Part shown: one piece after another, positions 14,947-22,184 of the stretch | Layout of the letters: the number at the start of each line of letters is the position of its first letter | Numbering within the stretch: position 1 is the first letter of the stretch | From: Nitrospira sp. UBA5699 | GTDB lineage: Bacteria; Nitrospirota; Nitrospiria; Nitrospirales; Nitrospiraceae | Length of the DNA stretch: 33,687 bases | Assembly (NCBI GenBank): GCA_002420105.1 | Contig: DIHJ01000105.1 | Span: forward strand, 324-34,010 | Direction: 5' to 3' | Notes under the pieces: model-generated | The model's database searches: none | What the model was told of the DNA's origin: nothing | The model's input: the letters and a program-made list of their open reading frames with translations, nothing else | Translations under genes and position numbers: made by a program

Positions 14947-15195
14947 ATGCCACTGCGGGTCATCATCCCGGGCGAAGACGAGGGAGCCCAGCATGTCGGG
15001 GGCGTGCACAAGCGGCCGCCGATTCCCGACGACACCCTCAAGGCGGAATGCCCGAAATTCATGAGCCACGGCCCCTGCGGGGGGGTCCGCAAAGGCGGGT
15101 TCTGCGAGGTGTACCCGGAGATGAAATGCCCCTGGGTCTCCCTGTTCATCGAGTTGGAAAAGATCGGGCAGACCGAGTGGATGAAACAAGTCTAG
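14947..15195 (+). CDS. metV: MetV-like zinc/Fe-S protein (stand-alone methylene-THF reductase C-terminal domain)
   Basis: An 82-residue protein matching the methylenetetrahydrofolate reductase C-terminal family: ECPKFMSHGPCGGVRKGGFCEV and MKCPW give cysteines C35, C44, C53 and C61. In acetogens and relatives the MetV protein pairs with MetF to form a two-subunit methylene-THF reductase. Here metF lies about 2.4 kb away on the other strand, so partnership is inferred, not shown by an operon. ATG at 14947 has no Shine-Dalgarno and is eight bases from a -10 element. queF follows 20 nt downstream. The domain assignment is fairly firm; the physiological partner is not. Confidence 0.8.
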   Translation: MPLRVIIPGEDEGAQHVGGVHKRPPIPDDTLKAECPKFMSHGPCGGVRKGGFCEVYPEMKCPWVSLFIELEKIGQTEWMKQV

Positions 15196-15201
15196 ATGGA
15201 A

Positions 15202-15222
15202 GTGAGGGGTGAGGGGTGAAGG
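15202..15222 (+). repeat. Three tandem heptamers containing the queF start
   Basis: GTGAGGG, GTGAGGG and GTGAAGG follow each other at 15202, 15209 and 15216. The third unit supplies the GTG start of queF, and the first units supply its GAGG ribosome-binding site. Repeat-length change here would alter translation initiation. Confidence 0.6.
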
Positions 15223-15632
15223 AGAAGCGGTCACACAAAAAGGCGAAGTCCACGAAACTCGGATACAACGAGCGGCACGCGAAAAGCGGCATCACCACCC
15301 CGTTGCCGGAGATCGAAACGTTCCCGAATCAGTACAAAGGCTACGAGATCACCATCGAGATCCCGGAGTACACCGCGATCTGCCCGAAAACCGGCCTGCC
15401 CGACTTCGGCACCATCACCGTCCATTACATGCCCGACCAAGAGTGCCTCGAGCTCAAATCGCTGAAGATGTACATCCACGCCTATCGTAACGTCGGCATT
15501 TTCTACGAGAACTCCGTGAACAGAATCCTCCACGACATCGCCAAGGCCTGCCGGCCGGTCTGGGCCCGGGTCACCGGTACGTTTGCCGCGAGAGGCGGCC
15601 TCCGGAGCGTGATCGAAGCCCGCTATCCCTGA
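15216..15632 (+). CDS. queF: NADPH-dependent preQ0 reductase (QueF), unimodular
   Basis: Reduces 7-cyano-7-deazaguanine to preQ1 in queuosine biosynthesis. The 138 residues match the short, unimodular YkvM-type enzyme. The nucleophile is C56 in YTAICPKTGLPDFGTI, with D63 as the likely proton donor; the family block LELKSLKMYIHAYRN spans about 78-92. The start is GTG at 15216, embedded in a GTGAGGG heptamer repeat that also gives the ribosome-binding site. It is probably co-transcribed with metV. The N-terminal 20 residues are Lys/Arg-rich. Confidence 0.95.
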   Translation: MKEKRSHKKAKSTKLGYNERHAKSGITTPLPEIETFPNQYKGYEITIEIPEYTAICPKTGLPDFGTITVHYMPDQECLELKSLKMYIHAYRNVGIFYENSVNRILHDIAKACRPVWARVTGTFAARGGLRSVIEARYP

Positions 15633-15635
15633 AGC

Positions 15636-15722
15636 CGTCACTCGTTCTGCGTCGCACGCCGATCGGGTCCGCGAGAACGCGGCAATTCTTCGAGTGACGA
15701 ATGACCGTTGACGGATGACGCC
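15636..15722. repeat. Facing arrays of 7-bp repeats filling the queF-apaH spacer
   Basis: Four CGTCNNN-type heptamers start at 15636, 15643, 15650 and 15657 (two degenerate: CGTTCTG, CGCCGAT). After a 31-nt gap, four TGACGNN-type heptamers start at 15695, 15702, 15709 and 15716 (second copy TGACCGT). Each array is 28 nt and they are inverted to each other. The element occupies nearly the whole intergenic region. Confidence 0.75.
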
Positions 15723-15730
15723 CCTGGTTC

Positions 15731-16531
15731 ATGGCCACCTACGCGATCGGCGACATTCAAGGGTGCTACGCCTCGCTCCGCCGGCTGCTGGAACGGATCG
15801 CCTTCAACCCGATTCTCGACAGCCTCTGGCTCGTGGGCGACCTCGTGAATCGCGGCCCCGATTCCCTGACCACGCTCCGGTTCATCAAGAATCTCGGCGC
15901 CTCCGTCCGTCTCGTTCTGGGCAACCATGACCTGTTCCTGCTGGCGGTTGCCGAGGGCATCGCCGCGCCGCGGCCGAAAGACACGATTCACGACGTTCTC
16001 GCCGCGGAGGATCGCGCCGATCTCGTCGACTGGCTCCGTCGCCAACCGCTTCTCCACCGGGACGGACCGTTTCTGATGGTGCATGCCGGCCTGCTCCCCC
16101 AATGGACGGTCGAAAACGCGGCGGAGATGGCGCGCGAGGTGGAAACCGTCCTGTCCGGCTCCGGCTATCGATCGTTCCTGCGGCACCTCTTTCACGGGCC
16201 GGCGCCGCAGTGGAGCCCTTCCCTGAAAGGGCCCGACCGCCTGGTGAGCGTCACACGGGTGCTGACCAGACTGAGGACCTGCAAGCCGACCGGCGAGATG
16301 TCGGGTTTCTCGGGGCCGCCGGATGAGGCCCCCGACGGATTCATTCCCTGGTTCGGCATTCCCGGACGCCGCAACGCGGACGCCACGATTATTTCCGGAC
16401 ACTGGGCGGCGCTGGGGCTTCGGCTGGAACCGAACCATCTCGCCATCGACAGCGGCTGTGTGTGGGGACGGCAGTTGACGGCCGTTCGGCTGGAGGATCG
16501 CGCCGTATTTCAGGTGGACTACGCCGGATGA
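15731..16531 (+). CDS. apaH: Symmetrical diadenosine tetraphosphatase (ApaH)
   Basis: Hydrolyses Ap4A to two ADP and can also remove 5' caps from RNA in bacteria. The 266 residues show the calcineurin-like metal motifs in order: GDIQGC (7-12), GDLVNRGPDS (36-45), GNHD (64-67), followed by MVHAGL and the C-terminal SGHW. Length is near the usual 270-280. ATG at 15731 lacks a clear ribosome-binding site; the repeat array ends eight bases upstream. It converges on panB with only 21 nt between stop codons and no visible terminator. Confidence 0.95.
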   Translation: MATYAIGDIQGCYASLRRLLERIAFNPILDSLWLVGDLVNRGPDSLTTLRFIKNLGASVRLVLGNHDLFLLAVAEGIAAPRPKDTIHDVLAAEDRADLVDWLRRQPLLHRDGPFLMVHAGLLPQWTVENAAEMAREVETVLSGSGYRSFLRHLFHGPAPQWSPSLKGPDRLVSVTRVLTRLRTCKPTGEMSGFSGPPDEAPDGFIPWFGIPGRRNADATIISGHWAALGLRLEPNHLAIDSGCVWGRQLTAVRLEDRAVFQVDYAG

Positions 16532-16552
16532 GGAAACCGCCCCGGCGGCGTG

Positions 16553-17341
16553 CTAGTGATAGGATTCCGACTCACCGGGAAACTTTCCCTGTTCGACTTC
16601 TTCCTTGTACCGCCGAAGCGCCTGCAGGGCGTCGGCCTTCAGGTGGGCATAGGGTTTGACGAATTTGGGCACGAAGTCGTCGAACAGGCCGAGCAGATCG
16701 TACAGCACCAGCACCTGCCCGTCGCAATGGGGGCCGGCGCCGATCCCGATCGTGGGGATGCTCACCTGTTCCGTAATCGTCCTGGCGAGCGGGGCGGGAA
16801 TCGCCTCCAACACCATGGCCACCGCGCCCGCCTCTTCAAGCGCTTTGGCATCCGCCAAGAGGGCCCTCGCCTGGTCCTTCCCCTTCCCCTGAACCTTGTA
16901 GCCTCCATACTGGTGCACGGACTGCGGCGTCATCCCGAGATGGCCGATGACCGGAATGCCGACCCGCGTCATCGCATCGACTCGGTCGAGAATCGCGGCG
17001 CCCCCCTCGAGCTTCACCGCATGGGCGCCAGCCTGGAGCAGCCGGCCCGCGTTGCGCAGCGCATCTTCTCTGGCGGCTTGATAGGACATAAACGGCATGT
17101 CGCCGATGACCAGGGCCTTTTGCGCGGCGCCGGCGACCAGCCTGGTGTGATAGAGCATGTCCTCCATCGTGACGGAGAGGGTGTTGGGCCTCCCCTGCAC
17201 GACCACGCCGAGCGAGTCGCCGACCAGAATGGCTTCGATCCCCGCCTCTTCGAGAATGCGCGCAAACAGCGCGTCGTAGGCGGTGACCACGATCACCTTC
17301 TTCTTGTCGCGCTTGTACCGTTGGAGGTCCGGAACGGTCAT
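16553..17341 (-). CDS. panB: 3-methyl-2-oxobutanoate hydroxymethyltransferase (PanB)
   Basis: First step of pantothenate synthesis: transfers a one-carbon unit from 5,10-methylene-THF to 2-oxoisovalerate. The 262-residue TIM-barrel protein shows VGDSLG (D42, S43), GDMPF (D81), VKLEGG (K110, E112), HLGMTPQS and catalytic E179 in VLEAIP. It starts two bases after the metF stop (TGATCATG), implying translational coupling. The link makes sense because FolD and MetF handle the same methylene-THF pool, and pantothenate feeds CoA and ACP. Confidence 0.97.
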   Translation of the reverse strand: MTVPDLQRYKRDKKKVIVVTAYDALFARILEEAGIEAILVGDSLGVVVQGRPNTLSVTMEDMLYHTRLVAGAAQKALVIGDMPFMSYQAAREDALRNAGRLLQAGAHAVKLEGGAAILDRVDAMTRVGIPVIGHLGMTPQSVHQYGGYKVQGKGKDQARALLADAKALEEAGAVAMVLEAIPAPLARTITEQVSIPTIGIGAGPHCDGQVLVLYDLLGLFDDFVPKFVKPYAHLKADALQALRRYKEEVEQGKFPGESESYH

Positions 17342-17343
17342 GA

Positions 17344-18228
17344 TCAGAGACCGGCTTTCGTGATGATCTCCCCGAGGCGGTGGATCCCCTTGATCGCCAT
17401 GATGTGGACGCCGTCGCAGTGGGGGCGCACGGCGTTGATGGTGCGCACGGCGATTTCGACGCCGGCGTCTTCCGACCGGTCGCCGGCGGCGCGCAATTCG
17501 TCGATCATCTCCTGCGGCACCGACATCCCCGGAATGTTCGCGTTCATGAACTCCGCCATCTTGGCGTTGCGCAGCAAGAGAATGCCGGCCAGAACCTTGA
17601 CCTTGAACGGCCGCACGGCCTTCATGAAACTTGCGAAGACATCGGGATTGTACACGGCCTGCGTCTGGAAAAACTGGGCGCCGGCTTTGATCTTGACCTC
17701 GAACTTGGCCAACACCGGTCCGACCAGATCGGCTTCCGGCGTCACCGCCGCCCCGATCGCGAAGGCCGTTGAACCGTCCAGCTTGTTACCCATCATGTCC
17801 CGACCTTGATTCAACCCCTGCACGAGCTGCATCACTTGCACGGAATCGAGATCATAGACCGGCTTCGCGTCTTTATGGTCGCCGACCGTCGGATAGTCGC
17901 CGGTCAGACAGAGCACGTTTCTGATGCCCAGCATGTGGGCGCCCATCAGATCCGACTGCATCGCGATCCGGTTCCGGTCGCGGCAGGTCAGCTGCATCAC
18001 CGGATCATGCCCCAGCTCGTAGAGCAGCCGGCAGACCGGCAACGATCCGGCGCGCACGACCGCCGCCGTGTTGTCGGTCACGTTCACGCCGTGCACGCGC
18101 CCCAGTAACTGCCTGGCGTTGTCCAACACCCCGCTGATGTTGGTTCCCTTGGGAGGGTTGTACTCGATCGTGACAGCGAACTGCCCCGCCTCAAGCACCT
18201 CGCTCAATCGCCTCGGTTCCCGACTCAT
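17344..18228 (-). CDS. metF: Methylenetetrahydrofolate reductase (MetF)
   Basis: Reduces 5,10-methylene-THF to 5-methyl-THF with FAD. The 294-residue TIM barrel has the catalytic glutamate region AVTIEYNPPKG (E22), the folate/FAD motif LTCRDRNRIAMQSDLMGAHMLGI, NVLCLTGDYP, and QFFQTQAVYNPDVF. It lacks a C-terminal extension. The sequence resembles MetF proteins that work with MetV, and a MetV-like gene lies 2.4 kb away. ATG at 18228 follows GGAG with five bases spacing; the longer in-frame upstream reading is rejected. It belongs to the folD-metF-panB run, though a 116-nt gap with inverted CTGGCTGG/CCAGCCAG segments separates it from folD. Confidence 0.95.
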   Translation of the reverse strand: MSREPRRLSEVLEAGQFAVTIEYNPPKGTNISGVLDNARQLLGRVHGVNVTDNTAAVVRAGSLPVCRLLYELGHDPVMQLTCRDRNRIAMQSDLMGAHMLGIRNVLCLTGDYPTVGDHKDAKPVYDLDSVQVMQLVQGLNQGRDMMGNKLDGSTAFAIGAAVTPEADLVGPVLAKFEVKIKAGAQFFQTQAVYNPDVFASFMKAVRPFKVKVLAGILLLRNAKMAEFMNANIPGMSVPQEMIDELRAAGDRSEDAGVEIAVRTINAVRPHCDGVHIMAIKGIHRLGEIITKAGL

Positions 18229-18344
18229 TTTTCTCCTATCACCCCACGTTGCTCGCAGGCTGGCTGGAATGCTCCATCGTGCGCGCGCCCAACGAGGGCT
18301 TTCTGAAGCCGCGCGTTGCGCGAGCACAGGGGCATCCAGCCAGA

Positions 18345-19205
18345 CTAGAGCATTCCTGCCATTCTCTTAGCAGACTCCACCGTATTGTCCAGCAACATCG
18401 CGATGGTCATGGGTCCGACGCCCCCCGGCACCGGACTGATCCATCCCGCCTTCTGGCTCACCGCCTCGAAATCGACGTCGCCGCACAGTTTGCCGTCGGG
18501 CAGTTTGTTCGTTCCCACATCGATGACCACGGCGCCCTCCCGCACCATGTCGGCGGTCACGAACTTCGCCTTCCCGATCGCCACCAGCAGCAGCTCGGCC
18601 TCGCGGCAGACGGCCGGAAGGTCTTTGGTTTTCGAATGGCAGATCGTCACGGTGGCGTTGCGCTGGAGCAGCATCAGCGCCAGCGGCTTCCCCACGATGT
18701 TGCTGCGGCCCAGAACGACCGCCCGCTTGCCCTCGATGCTCACGCCGGTCGATTCGATCATCTTGATCACGCCCTTCGGCGTGCAGGCCTCGAACACCGG
18801 ATGACCTTCGACCAGCCGGCCGAAGTTGTACGGGTGGAACCCGTCCGCGTCCTTGGCGGGAGACACCGCTTCAAGAATGACCTTGCTGTCGATATGTTTG
18901 GGGAGCGGGAGCTGGACGAGGACGCCGTGGATCTTCGGGTCGGCGTTCTTCTTCTCGATCAAGGCCAGGAGTTCGGCCTGCGTGGTGCTTGCCGGAAGCT
19001 TATGATCATCCACGTGGATACCGGCCAGCTCGCAGGCCTTCTGCTTGTTTCTCACGTACACGTGCGACGCCGGATCGTCCCCCACCAGAATCGTGGCCAA
19101 CCCGGGTTTCGTCCCTGTCTTGGCCAGCACCGCGGCCGATTCCGCCGCCAGCCGGTCCCGCACTTGTTGCGCCAATGCTTTTCCGTCGATCAGTCGTGCC
19201 GCCAC
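18345..19205 (-). CDS. folD: Bifunctional methylene-THF dehydrogenase/cyclohydrolase (FolD)
   Basis: Interconverts 5,10-methylene-THF, methenyl-THF and 10-formyl-THF with NADP. The 286 residues are standard length. Catalytic Y50 and K54 lie in HVYVRNKQKAC; GVLVQLPLP, the NADP motif VVLGRSNIVGKP and the C-terminal SPVPGGVGPMT are all present. The start is GTG at 19205 with GGGAGG five bases upstream. It has a good promoter at 19251-19280 and leads the folD-metF-panB group. Confidence 0.97.
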   Translation of the reverse strand: MAARLIDGKALAQQVRDRLAAESAAVLAKTGTKPGLATILVGDDPASHVYVRNKQKACELAGIHVDDHKLPASTTQAELLALIEKKNADPKIHGVLVQLPLPKHIDSKVILEAVSPAKDADGFHPYNFGRLVEGHPVFEACTPKGVIKMIESTGVSIEGKRAVVLGRSNIVGKPLALMLLQRNATVTICHSKTKDLPAVCREAELLLVAIGKAKFVTADMVREGAVVIDVGTNKLPDGKLCGDVDFEAVSQKAGWISPVPGGVGPMTIAMLLDNTVESAKRMAGML

Positions 19206-19250
19206 GATGCCCTCCCTGATTTACGCCCGCCGGCTCCCAAAATCGAGGGC

Positions 19251-19280
19251 ACCTTAGCAGGGCAATTTTGCGCAAGTCAA
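19251..19280 (-). promoter_or_regulatory. Promoter of folD-metF-panB
   Basis: Minus strand: -35 TTGACT (19275-19280), 18-nt spacer, -10 TAAGGT (19251-19256). Start near 19244, giving a leader of about 40 nt. Confidence 0.65.
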
Positions 19281-19298
19281 CGTTTCGAACGTGCGCGT

Positions 19299-19385
19299 GA
19301 GGCGAGGGCGCAAGGGCAAGAGGCGGGAATTCTGCGTCGATGCGTGGTCCCACACCCCTTGCCTGTTGCCCCGCGCCGCTCGACC
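19299..19385. repeat. Facing heptamer arrays of a different sequence, same geometry
   Basis: Four purine-rich heptamers of form RRGGCRA (loosely kept) start at 19299, 19306, 19313 and 19320. After 31 nt, four pyrimidine-rich heptamers of the complementary form YTYGCCY (loosely kept) start at 19358, 19365, 19372 and 19379. The 28+31+28-nt plan equals that at 15636-15722, although the unit sequence is unrelated. It ends seven bases before a -35 element. Confidence 0.65.
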
Positions 19386-19392
19386 GCGTTCC

Positions 19393-19422
19393 TTGACAGG
19401 TTCTCCACGCGACGGCTACGAT
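19393..19422 (+). promoter_or_regulatory. Promoter of the beta-propeller gene
   Basis: Plus strand: -35 TTGACA (19393-19398), 18-nt spacer, -10 TACGAT (19417-19422). Start near 19429, giving a leader of about 60 nt. Confidence 0.75.
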
Positions 19423-19488
19423 GGCTTCAATGACCGTTGTACCGGCACCTGACCGCCCTGAAACAACCTGTATTCCGTCCATTCCTCT

Positions 19489-20481
19489 ATGATCCGTCCC
19501 ATCGGTCATCTTCTTGCCTACTGCGCGGGGCTCCTCTGTCTGTGGGCCGCCGCTCCCGCCGTCGCCCAGATCACCGTGACCGAACTGCAAACCCCCTATA
19601 GCTTCGTCAGCAGCGCGGCGGGGAAGGAATATTTCATTTCCAGTGTGAACGGCGAACCGGAGGCCGCGGACAACAACGGCTTCATCACCAAGCTCGACGC
19701 GAACGGGAAAATCGTCAATTTGAAGTTCATCCAGGGTGGCAGGGGCGATGTGACCCTGCATGCCCCCAAAGGGATGGCGCTCGTCGACCAGATCCTGTAC
19801 GTCGCCGACCTCGACAGCCTGCGCGCGTTCGACGTGGCCAGCGGCAAACCCCTCGCGGCGATCGCCGTGCCCGGCGCGAGCGCCCAGACCCGTCCGTTGC
19901 TGACGGACGTGGTCTTCGACGGGAAGAGCCTGCTGTATTGTTCCGATCAAAAGGCCAACCGGATCTACCGCATCGAGCTGCCGTCCCACAAGGTCACCGT
20001 GCTGACCGCCGATCCCTCGTTGGCCGGCCCGGCGGGCCTGGCTGTCCATCCCAAATCCGGCCGCATCATCGCCGTGAGCTGGGACAAGGGGAAAATCTTC
20101 GAGATCACCCCGGACGGCGCGGTTTCGGAACTGTTCTCGAACGGGTTCTTCTCGGGGCGCTTCACGAATTTGCGCGGGGTCGACTTCGACCGTTGGGGCA
20201 ACATGTACGTGTCGGACTTCACGACGGGCAAAGTCTGGCGGATGACGTGGGACAGGCGGTTCCAGGTCATCGCGGAGTATCTCCCCTCGCCGGGGGACAT
20301 CAGCATCGACCGTACGAACAATCTGATTCTCGTCCCCTACGAATTCGCGCATGCGGCCGAGATGAACGGACTGGAGGCGCCCCGCGACGGCACCGCGAAG
20401 CAGGAAAAACGCACGCTGGCGGACTACGGATTCATTCCCCCGCCGCCCAAACCGGCAACTGAGGGAGCCTCGAAAAAATGA
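19489..20481 (+). CDS. Secreted NHL/SMP-30-like beta-propeller protein
   Basis: A 330-residue exported protein. The N-terminus has a signal peptide with a hydrophobic core AYCAGLLCLWAAAPAVA and likely cleavage after AVA near residue 26. The rest reads as repeated beta-propeller blades, e.g. PKGMALVDQILYVADLDSLRAFD, LLYCSDQKANRIYRIEL, PAGLAVHPKSGRIIAVSWDKGKIFEI and LRGVDFDRWGNMYVSDFTTGKVWRM. NHL-type propellers bind ligands or partners; no enzyme activity can be assigned. The Pro-rich C-terminus PPPPKPA is probably flexible. No clear ribosome-binding site precedes ATG. It overlaps the next gene by ATGA, so the two are translationally coupled. Confidence 0.8.
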   Translation: MIRPIGHLLAYCAGLLCLWAAAPAVAQITVTELQTPYSFVSSAAGKEYFISSVNGEPEAADNNGFITKLDANGKIVNLKFIQGGRGDVTLHAPKGMALVDQILYVADLDSLRAFDVASGKPLAAIAVPGASAQTRPLLTDVVFDGKSLLYCSDQKANRIYRIELPSHKVTVLTADPSLAGPAGLAVHPKSGRIIAVSWDKGKIFEITPDGAVSELFSNGFFSGRFTNLRGVDFDRWGNMYVSDFTTGKVWRMTWDRRFQVIAEYLPSPGDISIDRTNNLILVPYEFAHAAEMNGLEAPRDGTAKQEKRTLADYGFIPPPPKPATEGASKK

Positions 20482-21176
20482 GCCAGTGCGCATATTGCAA
20501 GCAACGCAAAGGCAAGCGGCCCTGTCCCGCCCTGGGAGGACTGATCTGCAGCCAGTGCTGCGGCGAGCATCGGATCGTCCGGGTCTCCTGCCCCGCGGAC
20601 TGCGTCTACCTGGACGCGGGAAGCGACTACCAGCAGAAGCGGCTGAGCGAACAGTTCATGCCGGTGCGGCGGGAATTCTACCGGGAGCTGGGTGAACTGG
20701 GCGGTGAAAAAGCCGTAGCGCTCTACAATCTGATCGAAGTCGTGACGTTCAGCTATTTCCAGGGACGGCGCGACGGACAGGATGCGGAGCTCGTCGCGGC
20801 CATTCAAGCCCTGCGGCGGACCCTCAGCCCCCTGCACGTGCCGTCGGCGCCGATGCCGGTCTTCGCCGAACACCTGAAGAAGGAATACGACGGCTTCAAG
20901 AAGCAGAACCCGCAACAGATCGCCGACGCGTCCACCGCGCCGGAAGTGCTCGACCGGGCCGTCAAATTCGTCTCCGACTTTTCAGGGACCGATTTTCAGT
21001 CGCAACGGTTCCTGAGCGGGCTGATCGGCTACGTACGGGCCTACCACCCGGACATCGCCGCCCACTTGACCAAACAGCATAAGCCGGGCCATATCGTGCT
21101 GCCCGGGCAATCCTTCATGCCGCCGGCCGCGCCGGAACCCCACACGCACGGACCCGGCTGCGAGCATCATCACTGA
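20478..21176 (+). CDS. Unknown protein with N-terminal cysteine cluster and His-rich tail
   Basis: I do not recognise this 232-residue protein. Its first 45 residues hold eight cysteines (C4, C7, C16, C24, C27, C28, C38, C42) plus H31, suggesting one or two structural zinc sites similar to SEC-C or small zinc fingers. Residues 55-200 look helical. The end, HTHGPGCEHHH, is a metal-binding tail like those on metallochaperones. No signal peptide is present, so it is cytoplasmic although its coupled partner is secreted. The ATG overlaps the stop of the beta-propeller gene (ATGA). Confidence 0.75.
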   Translation: MSQCAYCKQRKGKRPCPALGGLICSQCCGEHRIVRVSCPADCVYLDAGSDYQQKRLSEQFMPVRREFYRELGELGGEKAVALYNLIEVVTFSYFQGRRDGQDAELVAAIQALRRTLSPLHVPSAPMPVFAEHLKKEYDGFKKQNPQQIADASTAPEVLDRAVKFVSDFSGTDFQSQRFLSGLIGYVRAYHPDIAAHLTKQHKPGHIVLPGQSFMPPAAPEPHTHGPGCEHHH

Positions 21177-21195
21177 AGGAACGGAGACGGCCGAG

Positions 21196-21519
21196 ATGTC
21201 CGCTGAACGGGAACGGAAGATCCGGAGATCGCGGCGGGTCGATCTGCGCTGCCAGCTGGGATTTTCCTCCAGCGACATGAACGGCGAGGCGCACGTCACC
21301 AACATTTCGACCGGCGGGTGCCGCGCGGAATCCGACATCAACGTCGCCGAAGGGCTGGAATTTCAGGTGTTGCTCCAGCTTCCCGATCAGCCGGCCCCCG
21401 TCAAAATCGATCGGGCCACGGTGCGGTGGGTCACGGGCAACGTCTTCGGCCTGAGTTTCGTGCTCTTCCTACCGTCCGAACGGGCCAGGCTGCAGGCCTA
21501 CCTTGAAAACATCCGCTAG
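21196..21519 (+). CDS. PilZ-domain protein (predicted c-di-GMP receptor)
   Basis: A single-domain PilZ protein of 107 residues. The c-di-GMP-binding signatures are both present: RxxxR at the N-terminus (R10 and R14 in IRRSRRVDLR) and NxSxxG (N36-I-S38-T-G-G41). The rest fits a six-stranded barrel ending in a short helix. Such stand-alone domains relay c-di-GMP levels to motility, polysaccharide or transcription partners, which cannot be named here. ATG at 21196 lies 19 nt after the previous stop, with GGAACGGAG upstream, so it is likely in one operon with the two preceding genes. Confidence 0.88.
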   Translation: MSAERERKIRRSRRVDLRCQLGFSSSDMNGEAHVTNISTGGCRAESDINVAEGLEFQVLLQLPDQPAPVKIDRATVRWVTGNVFGLSFVLFLPSERARLQAYLENIR

Positions 21520-21542
21520 CGCGATCCGTGCCGGGCCCGTCC

Positions 21543-22181
21543 TCATTCGATAATCGTCACCGTCATCTCCACCCGTTCGTTGGGCAGATCGCGTTCGTTC
21601 CGCGGCAGATTGACGATCTTGTCCGCCACGCCGAGCCCCCTCGTCACTTCGCCGAAGACCGTGTACTTCCGGTCCAGGTAGTGCGAGTCCTCCACCACGA
21701 TGAAAAACTGGGAGCCCGCCGTATCCGGCTCGCTGGCCCGCGCCATGGATACGATGCCGCGCTTGTGCGGGGTATCGGTGAATTCCGCCTTGAGCAGAAT
21801 CGGATTGCCCTTGTCGTCCTTCGGCCCGCCCTGCCCGTAGGTTTCTTTCCGGAGCGAGTTCTTCGTATTGGGATCGCCGCCCTGAATCATGAAGCCGGGG
21901 ATCACCCGGTGGAAGATCGTCCCGTTGTAAAAGCCGGACTTGGCCAGCTTGATGAAGTTTTCCACGTGCCTGGGAGCGAGGTCGGGACGGAACTTCATCT
22001 CGATGTCGCCGAACTTCGTTTTGATGATGGCTTTCGGACCGGGCTCCGGCGGCGGCGACGGTGGCTTCACCTCGCGGCTGCCTCCGCAGGCCGTGACGGC
22101 GACCAGCGCCGCGCCGGCCAGAAACAGGGCGAGTCCGCGCCTCCATCCGAACAGACCGCCGGCTGGCCGGACCGCATGCAT
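21543..22181 (-). CDS. Peptidyl-prolyl isomerase, cyclophilin-type lipoprotein
   Basis: Folding catalyst in the cell envelope. The 212 residues carry a lipoprotein signal: hydrophobic segment LALFLAGAALVAV and lipobox VTAC, so the mature protein begins with a lipidated cysteine near residue 32. A Pro-rich linker (PPSPPPEPGP) leads to the cyclophilin domain with FHRVIPGFMIQGGDP, AGSQFFIV and the F/G motifs. It is about 65 percent similar by eye to the gene immediately upstream, a tandem duplicate. The ribosome-binding site AAGGAG lies in the last codons of that gene; only 3 nt separate them. Confidence 0.92.
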   Translation of the reverse strand: MHAVRPAGGLFGWRRGLALFLAGAALVAVTACGGSREVKPPSPPPEPGPKAIIKTKFGDIEMKFRPDLAPRHVENFIKLAKSGFYNGTIFHRVIPGFMIQGGDPNTKNSLRKETYGQGGPKDDKGNPILLKAEFTDTPHKRGIVSMARASEPDTAGSQFFIVVEDSHYLDRKYTVFGEVTRGLGVADKIVNLPRNERDLPNERVEMTVTIIE

Positions 22182-22184
22182 CGT

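Noticed and set aside
19006..20493. Minus-strand open frame of 495 codons over folD start and the propeller gene
   Set aside because: It crosses a promoter and repeat region and is antisense to a gene with a signal peptide and propeller repeats.
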